The position numbers and the translations under genes were made by a program. Positions 8,402-15,454 of a stretch of 64,000 bases of DNA are shown piece by piece. Position 1 is the stretch's first letter. Each line of letters begins with the position of its first letter. This DNA is from G965261475 sp965261475 [NCBI: bacterium]. Its GTDB lineage: Bacteria > SAR324 > XYD2-FULL-50-16. The notes under the pieces are model-generated. The model saw only the letters and a list, made by a program, of their open reading frames with translations, was not told where the DNA came from and did no database searches. Location of the stretch: assembly GCA_965261475.1 (NCBI GenBank), contig OZ253454.1, positions 62,001 through 126,000 on the forward strand, written 5' to 3'.

Positions 8402-9589
8402 ATGAAACAATCTTTTTGCATAATTTTTACTTCCTTGTTGTTGCTATCTTGCACCACAACTATAGTAGTTAAGGAGCCCAAGTTAGTTTTAGTGGCGCCG
8501 CCTAGAATTAGCAATGCTCTCCAGCAAGATTTTTCATCTTTTTTGCAATCGTCGCAAAAAAGTTTGCAATATTTTAGAAAAATAAAAGAGGAGCAAGTAT
8601 TTTCTTACGGAGCACAGCAATACTCCAAACAAGAAATGATTGCATCTATTTTGCTACTCCAAGCAATTATTCAAAACTCAAACTCCAATGAAGCAGTTAT
8701 CAAAAATCTTAGAAAAAAATTTTTATGGTTCAAATCTCCCGGCAGAAAAGACGACGGCAAGGTGCTGTTTACGGGCTACTTTGAGCCTTTGTTTTTAGGC
8801 TCGAAAACTTCTAATACAACCTATAATATTCCTATTTATCCTATTCCTAGCGACCTCCAAGTGCTAGACTTGGGTCTTTTTCGTAAAAACTTGCTAGCTC
8901 ATACTATTGTCTATCGCTTAGGCGAGCAACAAGCAATTCTTCCTTATTATGACAGGGAAGAAATTATGAATGGAGTACTCAAAGACAAAACACTACCTAT
9001 TGCTTGGATGAAAGATATTACCGACTTGTTTTTTTTACAAGTACAAGGCTCAGGGCTCTTGCAAACACCAAGCGGGGAGCTACTGAGGATAGGTTATGCT
9101 GGTGCTAATGGTAGGAATTATAGCAGTGTAGGAAAAATCCTCATCAAAGACAAGCTAATTTTAGCCTCTCAAATGTCTATGTCTGCTATTCGCAATTATT
9201 TAGACGAAAACCCCTCAGCCAAGCAAAGCTTGTTAAACAAAAACGAAAGCTATGTGTTTTTTCGTCTATTAGATCTAGCAGAAGGACCTTATGGCTCTCT
9301 AGAGGTAGCTCTTACTCCGCAAAACTCACTAGCAGTGGACTATCGTCTGTTTCCAGACGGTGCTATAGCCTACATAGACACTTCTGCTCCTGATTGTCAA
9401 AGAGATTGTCAAACTCATACGCCTCTGCAAAAATTTGTGATGATTCAAGACACCGGAGGGGCTATTCGTGGCTTCGGTAGAGCTGATTTTTTTTGGGGTA
9501 GAGGAGACCTAGCTAGCAAGAGCGCTGGGTTTATGCAGCATCTAGGTGATTTATTTGTCCTAGTTGCCAAAAAAGAATATTTAAAGTAG
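8402..9589 (+). CDS. mltA: Membrane-bound lytic murein transglycosylase A (MltA family) lipoprotein
   Basis: Cleaves the MurNAc-GlcNAc bond of peptidoglycan to give 1,6-anhydro ends. 395 aa with a lipoprotein signal (LLLLSC, Cys near residue 17). MltA core: FTGYFEPLF, YPIP, then VQGSGLL with RIGYAGANGR, and the C-terminal 3D domain VMIQDTGGAIRGFGRADFFWGRG, which carries the conserved Asp of the DTGGAI motif expected to be catalytic. Ends at a TAG inside a small inverted repeat and is convergent with gpsA. Thirty-five nt separate it from the diguanylate cyclase gene, so it may belong to the same transcript. Confidence 0.92.
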   Translation: MKQSFCIIFTSLLLLSCTTTIVVKEPKLVLVAPPRISNALQQDFSSFLQSSQKSLQYFRKIKEEQVFSYGAQQYSKQEMIASILLLQAIIQNSNSNEAVIKNLRKKFLWFKSPGRKDDGKVLFTGYFEPLFLGSKTSNTTYNIPIYPIPSDLQVLDLGLFRKNLLAHTIVYRLGEQQAILPYYDREEIMNGVLKDKTLPIAWMKDITDLFFLQVQGSGLLQTPSGELLRIGYAGANGRNYSSVGKILIKDKLILASQMSMSAIRNYLDENPSAKQSLLNKNESYVFFRLLDLAEGPYGSLEVALTPQNSLAVDYRLFPDGAIAYIDTSAPDCQRDCQTHTPLQKFVMIQDTGGAIRGFGRADFFWGRGDLASKSAGFMQHLGDLFVLVAKKEYLK

Positions 9590-9606
9590 CAGTCTCAAGG
9601 CTACTT
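9584..9606. terminator. Inverted repeat between convergent mltA and gpsA
   Basis: AAGTAGC (9584-9590) and GCTACTT (9600-9606) form a perfect 7-bp stem with a 9-nt loop, starting within the last codons of mltA and ending 6 nt before the gpsA stop. Position between convergent genes suggests a shared terminator, but neither side has a strong T run, so termination is inferred from location. Confidence 0.4.
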
Positions 9607-9611
9607 GAGTG

Positions 9612-10604
9612 TTAATCTTCAAACTTGAGCGGGCGTGCTAGCAGAGCTTGCAGTGTTTCTTCTATAGATAAATTTTTGTAGAGCACGAGGTAAACAGCCT
9701 CAATCAGCGGTGTATCTATTTGATGTTTTTGTGCTAGTTGAAACAGCGCTTTGGTAGTAAAATATCCCTCACAAATTTTACCGCCCCATTCTTGTCTAAT
9801 TTGTTTAGTGCTTTTGCCCGTGCCTATTTGTATGCCAAAGTTTTTATTTTGACTACTTGCTTGAGCGTAGCAAGTTAGCGCTAAATCACCCAAGCCACTC
9901 AAACCATAGAGCGACGCTTCGGTTATTTGTAGCACCCTACAGAGTTTTTTGATTTCGTAAATTCCTCTAGTAATTAAAATAGCAAGAGCCTCCTCTCCTA
10001 GTTTTTTACTCTCTATCACTCCTGCAATAATTGCAAAAGTGTTTTTGACTGCTCCTAGGAAACAAGTACCTTTTAAATCTGTACTCTGATAGATACGAAA
10101 CCAAAGCGAGCTCAGCTCTAGCTGTAGCATTTTTCCTATTTTTTTGTTTTGACAAGCAAGAGTCTCAGCAGCTGGTTTGCCCGCTAGCAGTAAACCCTCT
10201 GGAAAACAAGGACCTCCCAAGTGTGCTAGTGTATTTTGCGGGAAAAATTCTGCTAAAATATCCGTTGCAAAAAGCAGTGTAGTTTGCTCTATACCCTTGT
10301 TAATACTCATCAAAATTTGCTCTTTTTTGACTTCTTTGATAGTTTGCAGCTGCTCCCTAAAAAAAGGAATTGGCGTAGCAAAAATAATTAGCTCTGTGTC
10401 TGGAGGCAGAGCTGCTTGCGGTGGTAGTAATTGGATTTGAGGCGGTAGTATAAAATTTTTAAGATGACTAGAGTACTGGTGTTTGACGATAAACTGATAG
10501 CTACTTTTTCTAGAGCAAACCAAGCTAGTTTGATGACCTATTTGTGAACAGTAACAAGCCATAGCCGAGCCCCATCTACCAGATCCTGAAACTACGATAT
10601 TCAT
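9612..10604 (-). CDS. gpsA: Glycerol-3-phosphate dehydrogenase [NAD(P)+]
   Basis: Reduces dihydroxyacetone phosphate to sn-glycerol-3-phosphate for phospholipid synthesis; cytosolic. 330 aa, normal length. N-terminal Rossmann motif GSGRWGSAMA (residues 7-16), the SINKGIE strand, HLGGPCFPEG, the catalytic Lys in LGAVKNTFAIIAG (about 186-198) and the C-terminal GLSGLGDLALTCYA with the substrate-binding GIQIGTGKS region. It begins 8 nt after the lepA stop and is probably translated from the same mRNA. The lepA-gpsA pair has no metabolic logic I can see. Confidence 0.95.
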   Translation of the reverse strand: MNIVVSGSGRWGSAMACYCSQIGHQTSLVCSRKSSYQFIVKHQYSSHLKNFILPPQIQLLPPQAALPPDTELIIFATPIPFFREQLQTIKEVKKEQILMSINKGIEQTTLLFATDILAEFFPQNTLAHLGGPCFPEGLLLAGKPAAETLACQNKKIGKMLQLELSSLWFRIYQSTDLKGTCFLGAVKNTFAIIAGVIESKKLGEEALAILITRGIYEIKKLCRVLQITEASLYGLSGLGDLALTCYAQASSQNKNFGIQIGTGKSTKQIRQEWGGKICEGYFTTKALFQLAQKHQIDTPLIEAVYLVLYKNLSIEETLQALLARPLKFED

Positions 10605-10612
10605 TCTAAAAT

Positions 10613-12409
10613 TTAGGTATGTTTAGCAATTGCAATAAATGCTTCTTGTGGTACATCTATCTCACCAAATTTTTTCATTCTTTTCTTACCTTTTTTTTGT
10701 TTTTCCCACAGTTTTCTTTTTCTCGTAATGTCGCCACCGTAACACTTAGCGGTAACATTTTTTTTAAGAGCACTGAGTGTCTCGCGTGCTATAACTCTAT
10801 TACCAATAGCAGCTTGCAAAGCCACCTCGTACATTTGACGAGGAATAATTTCTTTGAGTTTTTGAGTTAAGTACCGCCCCTTGTAGTAGGCTTTGTCTTG
10901 GTGCACTATGGAAGACAGAGCGTCTATCTCTTTGCCGTTTAGTAGTAAATCTAATTTTACCATTTTAGAGCGACGATAGTTCAAAAAATCATAATCTAGT
11001 GAAGCATAGCCCTTGGTGATTGACTTGAGTTGGTCAAAAAACCCTACTACAATCTCGCACAAAGGTAGCTCAAATTGCAAACAAATTCTATTTTTACCAA
11101 TATAGCTAAAGTCTTTTTGGATACCTCTTTTTTCTATACAAAGACCAATGACAGCTCCTGTATAGGTTGTGTGGACGCAAATAGCAGCTAGTACAAATGG
11201 CTCCTCAATATAATTGATGTCGCCAGCAGAGGGCATTTTGCTAGGATTTTCTAGGGTAATCACCTGTTTTTTGTTGGTATGGATGACAATAGAAGTTGTG
11301 GGCGAGGTTACCAATAAATTGAGCTTAAATTCTCTCTCTAGCCTCTCTTGTACGATTTCTAAGTGTAGCAAACCTAAAAAACCACAACGAAAACCTAGCC
11401 CCAGTGCTTGCGAGCTTTCTGGTTCGTACTGAAACGAAGAGTCGTTTAACTGTAATTTTGCAAGAGCATCTTTCAAGTTAGCAAAGTTATCTGAGTCTAT
11501 AGGGTAGAGCCCGCTAAAAACCATAGGTTTTACTGGTTTATAGCCGGGTAGCGGAGCAGCTGCTTGATTTGCAGCTAGGGTTACGGTATCGCCAATTTTG
11601 ATATGCTTAACATTTTTGACAGCAGCTGCGAAAAACCCTACCTCGCCAGCGTGTAGCTCTGCGACTTCTTTTTTTTGTGGGTAAAATTTTCCTAGTTGTG
11701 TGACAGTGTAGGTTTGCTCAGCCTCCATAAAATAAATTTTTTGCTGGGTTTTCAAACTGCCCTCTACAATTCTCACCAAGACAATCACACCCAAGAAGGA
11801 GTCAAACCAAGAATCAAAAATCAAAGCTTGTAGTTTGTTTTGTCTATCTCCTTTTGGTGCGGGAATATATTTGACAATAGCCTCTAGCGTTTCCTCTATA
11901 CCTATATTTTTTTTAGCGCTACAAGCAATCAGGTTTTCAGTAGAGATGCCGACAACTTCCTGAATATCTTTGGTAATTTGCTCTGGGTCTGCTGCTGGTA
12001 AGTCTATTTTATTTAGAATAGGGATAATTTCTAAATTGTTATCAATAGCTATGTAGCTATTAGCTAGAGTTTGGGCTTCTATACCTTGTGAGGCATCTAC
12101 TAGTAGCAAGGCGCCCTCGCAAGCTTGGATAGAGCGGGAGACCTCGTAAGAAAAATCTACATGTCCCGGGGTATCTATAAAATTGATTTGATAAGTCTTG
12201 TTGTCTTTGGCGTGGTAGCTCAAACACACTGTTTGGGCTTTGATAGTAATACCTCTCTCCTTTTCTATATTCATAGAATCTAGGTATTGCTCTGTGATTT
12301 CCCTTTTGCTGATAGCCTTGGTAAACTGCATCAGCTTATCTGCTAGGGTGGACTTCCCGTGGTCTATATGAGCAATAATACAAAGGTTACGAATTAGAGC
12401 AATATCCAT
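10613..12409 (-). CDS. lepA: Elongation factor 4 (LepA), ribosome-associated translational GTPase
   Basis: GTPase that back-translocates or remodels stalled ribosomes. 598 aa, the usual 595-605. G1 AHIDHGKST (residues 13-21), G2 region RGITIKAQTV, G3 DTPGHVDF, G4 NKIDLPAADP; then EF-G-like domains II, III and V and the LepA-specific C-terminal domain ending in KKRMKKFGEIDVPQEAFIA. ATG 12409 has no ribosome-binding site. First gene of a probable lepA-gpsA operon; the MORN-repeat gene lies 246 nt upstream. Confidence 0.97.
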   Translation of the reverse strand: MDIALIRNLCIIAHIDHGKSTLADKLMQFTKAISKREITEQYLDSMNIEKERGITIKAQTVCLSYHAKDNKTYQINFIDTPGHVDFSYEVSRSIQACEGALLLVDASQGIEAQTLANSYIAIDNNLEIIPILNKIDLPAADPEQITKDIQEVVGISTENLIACSAKKNIGIEETLEAIVKYIPAPKGDRQNKLQALIFDSWFDSFLGVIVLVRIVEGSLKTQQKIYFMEAEQTYTVTQLGKFYPQKKEVAELHAGEVGFFAAAVKNVKHIKIGDTVTLAANQAAAPLPGYKPVKPMVFSGLYPIDSDNFANLKDALAKLQLNDSSFQYEPESSQALGLGFRCGFLGLLHLEIVQERLEREFKLNLLVTSPTTSIVIHTNKKQVITLENPSKMPSAGDINYIEEPFVLAAICVHTTYTGAVIGLCIEKRGIQKDFSYIGKNRICLQFELPLCEIVVGFFDQLKSITKGYASLDYDFLNYRRSKMVKLDLLLNGKEIDALSSIVHQDKAYYKGRYLTQKLKEIIPRQMYEVALQAAIGNRVIARETLSALKKNVTAKCYGGDITRKRKLWEKQKKGKKRMKKFGEIDVPQEAFIAIAKHT

Positions 12410-12492
12410 AGCATTTCAGGGAGTGTATCTCCTTTCAAGCTACAACTTATCAGCACTAAAGGCAAGTAAAAAGAAGCTGTTAATTTTTGACG

Positions 12493-12517
12493 CACAGGCT
12501 CCAGAGCCTGTGTTTTT
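12493..12517 (+). repeat. Perfect 9-bp hairpin followed by T5
   Basis: CACAGGCTC (12493-12501) and GAGCCTGTG (12504-12512) are perfectly self-complementary around a 2-nt loop and are followed by five T on the + strand. It looks like a rho-independent terminator read rightward, yet both neighbours (lepA, MORN gene) are transcribed leftward and no rightward gene ends here. On the minus strand no T run follows. It may be a relic, a repeat unit or a structure in the 3' region of the MORN-gene transcript. Confidence 0.5.
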
Positions 12518-12604
12518 GAGCTTTTATCCGCTTTTTGAGTTCTGTCTGTTAGCCTGTGTTTTTTGGGTTTGACTAGCTCTTTGACTTCTGCTTGTTAGCC
12601 CGTG
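12516..12604 (-). repeat. Two degenerate copies of the valS 3'-end sequence
   Basis: Two successive stretches (about 12516-12556 and 12566-12604) resemble the valS coding region at 15492-15533. The second shares an exact 16-mer with valS (12573-12588 equals 15502-15517) and continues with TG..TGTTAGC at the same spacing; the first shares TTGAGCT, TTTTTGA and TGTCTGTTAGC in the same order. The real gene end and these fragments flank the MORN-repeat gene. I read them as debris of a duplication or insertion at the valS 3' end. Confidence 0.5.
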
Positions 12605-12655
12605 CTTTTTGTTATGCTCTAGGTTTGGTAGCTAGCGGTGGTGCAAATATTTTTG

Positions 12656-15298
12656 CTACTCTACTTGTAGTCCGTTTTTCCATTTCTCAGTATGCGAGAA
12701 TTTACCATCTTTATAGATTTTCTGCTCTCCGTGTTTTTTACCATCTTTGTAGTTTCCTACGCTCGCTAGCTTGCCATTATCGTGGTAGTCTCTCCACTCT
12801 CCGTGCGCTTTACCTGCTATGAAGTTTCCTATGCTCCGTAACTTACCATTATTGTAGTATAGTTTCCCCTCTCCGTGTTTTTGACCATCTTTGTAGTTGT
12901 CTATGCTCTCTAGCTTACCATTATCGTGGTAGAATTTCGCCTCTCCATTACCATCTTTGAAGTTTCCTACGCCCCATAGCTTGCCATTATTGTGATACCA
13001 TGTCACTTCTCCGTGCCATTTAGCATCTTTGTTGTTTTCTATGCGCTTTAGCTGACCATTAGGGTGATACCATTTCACCTCCCCGTTTAATTCACCATTT
13101 ATGTAGTTTTTTATGCTCTCTAGCTTACCATTATCGTGGTAGAATTCCGCCTCTCCGTTACCATTCTTAAAGTTTCCTATGCCCCATAGCTGACCATTAT
13201 CGTGATACCATTTCAACTCCCCGTTTAATTCACCATCTTTGTAGTTTTTTATGCGCTCTAGCTTACCATTATCGTGGTAGTCTCTCCACTCTCCGTATCT
13301 TTTACCATCTATGTAGTTTCCTATGCTACTTAATTCACCATTATCGTGATACCATTTCACCTCCCCGTTTAATTCACCATTTATGTAGTTTTTTATGCTC
13401 TCTAGCTTACCATTATCGTGGTAGAATTCTGCCTCTCCGTTACCATTCTTAAAGTTTCCTATGCCCCATAGCTGACCATTATCGTGATACCATTTCAACT
13501 CCCCGTTTAATTCACCATCTTTGTAGTTTCTTATGCGCTCTAGCTTACCATTATCGTGGTAGTCTCTCCACTCTCCGTATCTTTTACCATCTATGTAGTT
13601 TCCTATGCTACTTAATTCACCATTATCGTGATACCATTTCACCTCCCCGTTTAATTCACCATCTTTGTAGTTTCTTATGCGCTCTAGCTTACCATTATCG
13701 TGGTAGTCTCTCCACTCTCCGTGTTTTTCACCATCTATGTAGTTTCCTATGCTACTTAATTCACCATTATCGTGATACCATTTCACCTCCCCGTTTAATT
13801 CACCATTTATGTAGTTTTTTATGCTCTCTAGCTTACCATTATCGTGGTAGGTTTTCCACTCTCCGTGCCATTTACCATCTTTGTAGTTTTCTATGCGCTC
13901 TAGCTTACCATTATCGTGGTAGGTTTGCCACTCTCCGTGTTCTTTACCATCTTTGTAGTTTTCTATGCGCTTTACCTGACCATTATCGTGGTAGGTTTGC
14001 CACTCTCCGTGTTCTTTACCATCTTTGTAGTTTTCTATGCGCTTTACCTGACCATTATCGTGGTAGTATTTCCACTCTCCTTGTTCTTTACCTTCCTTGT
14101 AGTTTTCTATTCGCTCTAGTTTACCACTAGGGTAGTATTCTCTCAACTCTCCGTGCTTTTTACCATCTTTGAGGTTTCCTATGCCCTCTAGCTGACCATT
14201 AGCATAGTAGCCTTTCCACTCTCCGTGCTCTTTGCCTGCTATGTAGTTTCCTATGCCCTTTAGCTTACCATTATCATGGTAGATTTTTGCTTCTCCGTTC
14301 GCTTTGCCATCTTTGAAGTTTCCTATGCTCTCTAGCTTACCATTAGGGTGATACCATTTCACCTCTCCGTGCTTTTTACCTTCCTTGTAGTTTACTATGC
14401 GCTCTAGCTCACCATTATCGTGGTAGTATTTCCACTCTCCGTGTTCTTTACCATCTATGTAGTTTTCTATGCGCTTTACCTTCCCATTATCATGGTAGAT
14501 TTTCTGCTCTCCGTGCTTTTTACCCTCTTTGTAGTTTCCTATGACCTCTAGCTCATCATTATCGTGGTAGCCTTTCCACTCTCCGTGCAATTCACCATCT
14601 TTGTAGTTTCCTATGCTTTTTAGCTGACCATTATCGTGGTAGGTTTTCTGTTCTCCGTGTTTTTTACCTGCTATGTAGTTTGTTATGCTCTCTAGCTCAC
14701 CATTATCGTGGTAGGTTTTTGCCTCTCCATGCAATTCACCTGCTATAGAATTTATTATTTGCTTTAGCTCACCATTGGAGTAGTATATTTTCTGCTCGCC
14801 GTGCGTTTTACCATCTATGTAGTTTTCTATGTTCCGTAACTGACCATTAGTATAGTAGCCTTTCAACTCTCCGTGCAGTTTATCTGCTATGTAGTTTTCT
14901 GTGCCTTTTAACTTACCATTAGGGTGGTAGAGTTTTACCTCTCCGTGCCATTTATCATCTTTGTAGTTTCCTATGCTCTTCAGTTGACCATTAGGGTGAT
15001 AGGTTTTCCACTCTCCGTGCGCTTTACCATCTTTGAAGCTTCCTATGCTCCGTAACTTACCATTATTGTAGTAGAGTTTTACCTCTCCGTGCCATTTATT
15101 ATCTTTGACGTTTCCTATGCTCTCTAGCTGACCATTAGGATGGTAGGTTTTCTGCTCTCCGTGCTTTTTACCATCTATATAGTTTTCTATGCGCTCTAGT
15201 TTACCATTAGGGTAGTAGCTTTTCTTTTGTACTGAACATGCTGTGCTGATTACTCCTGTTAGCAGTAGTGTTAGCAACAGTAGTATAATATTTTTCAT
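12656..15298 (-). CDS. Giant MORN_2 (YwqK-like) repeat lipoprotein
   Basis: 880 aa. Signal peptide with lipobox (STAC, Cys at residue 21), so a lipid-anchored protein of the inner or outer membrane. From residue 28 to the end it is nothing but repeats: 35 complete units plus a 19-residue terminal partial. Thirty-two units are 24 aa with consensus YHDNGKLxxIxNYKDGKxHGExx; three (units 25, 29, 32) are 22 aa, lacking two residues before NGEA. This is the MORN_2/YwqK repeat, often annotated antitoxin-like although function is unproven. Units 17 and 18 are identical; units 23-26 and 27-30 are near-identical. Lysine, glutamate and aromatic residues alternate, as expected for a beta-hairpin solenoid. 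No partner toxin is adjacent: neighbours are valS and lepA. Confidence 0.92.
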   Translation of the reverse strand: MKNIILLLLTLLLTGVISTACSVQKKSYYPNGKLERIENYIDGKKHGEQKTYHPNGQLESIGNVKDNKWHGEVKLYYNNGKLRSIGSFKDGKAHGEWKTYHPNGQLKSIGNYKDDKWHGEVKLYHPNGKLKGTENYIADKLHGELKGYYTNGQLRNIENYIDGKTHGEQKIYYSNGELKQIINSIAGELHGEAKTYHDNGELESITNYIAGKKHGEQKTYHDNGQLKSIGNYKDGELHGEWKGYHDNDELEVIGNYKEGKKHGEQKIYHDNGKVKRIENYIDGKEHGEWKYYHDNGELERIVNYKEGKKHGEVKWYHPNGKLESIGNFKDGKANGEAKIYHDNGKLKGIGNYIAGKEHGEWKGYYANGQLEGIGNLKDGKKHGELREYYPSGKLERIENYKEGKEQGEWKYYHDNGQVKRIENYKDGKEHGEWQTYHDNGQVKRIENYKDGKEHGEWQTYHDNGKLERIENYKDGKWHGEWKTYHDNGKLESIKNYINGELNGEVKWYHDNGELSSIGNYIDGEKHGEWRDYHDNGKLERIRNYKDGELNGEVKWYHDNGELSSIGNYIDGKRYGEWRDYHDNGKLERIRNYKDGELNGELKWYHDNGQLWGIGNFKNGNGEAEFYHDNGKLESIKNYINGELNGEVKWYHDNGELSSIGNYIDGKRYGEWRDYHDNGKLERIKNYKDGELNGELKWYHDNGQLWGIGNFKNGNGEAEFYHDNGKLESIKNYINGELNGEVKWYHPNGQLKRIENNKDAKWHGEVTWYHNNGKLWGVGNFKDGNGEAKFYHDNGKLESIDNYKDGQKHGEGKLYYNNGKLRSIGNFIAGKAHGEWRDYHDNGKLASVGNYKDGKKHGEQKIYKDGKFSHTEKWKNGLQVE
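13070..13633 (-). repeat. 282-bp tandem duplication inside the MORN_2 gene
   Basis: Protein units 23-26 (13633 down to 13352) and 27-30 (13351 down to 13070) are 94 aa each and differ by one residue (Arg/Lys in the second unit). The DNA is correspondingly near-identical by eye, which marks a recent duplication of a four-unit block and a substrate for further size change. Confidence 0.85.
13922..14065 (-). repeat. Two identical 72-bp tandem units inside the MORN_2 gene
   Basis: Bases 13922-13993 and 13994-14065 are identical by eye and encode units 18 and 17 of the MORN_2 array. Perfect DNA identity, including synonymous positions, points to very recent slippage or unequal recombination. Confidence 0.9.
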
Positions 15299-15372
15299 AA
15301 TATTTTTTGAAGTTAGAACTAGGTTGTCTCAGCCTTTAGTCTAGAGCACTAGCCCTGAGATAGCAAATCTAT

Positions 15373-15398
15373 ACTACCAATTTTTACTACCAATTTTT
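15373..15398. repeat. 13-bp direct repeat upstream of the MORN_2 gene
   Basis: ACTACCAATTTTT occurs twice head to tail (15373-15385, 15386-15398) in the 156-nt gap between valS and the MORN_2 lipoprotein gene. It could be a binding site for a regulator or simple slippage; nothing in the sequence decides. Confidence 0.5.
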
Positions 15399-15454
15399 GT
15401 TTATTAAGCAGTTGATTTTGACAATTTCAATAATTTTTTCGCAGTAAAAATTCG

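Noticed and set aside
12592-12822. + strand frame of 76 codons across the end of the MORN_2 gene
   Set aside because: Overlaps repeat-coding DNA in antisense and has low-complexity composition; no homology recognised.
13916-14119. Open frame on the + strand with repeated VVGLPLSVFFTIFVVFYALYL segments
   Set aside because: It is the antisense of the MORN_2 repeats; the repetition mirrors the array and there is no independent start signal.
12656-15298. Reading the MORN_2 array as a CRISPR-like or minisatellite DNA repeat
   Set aside because: The period is exactly 72 nt (66 for three units), in frame throughout and protein-conserved; no unique spacers.
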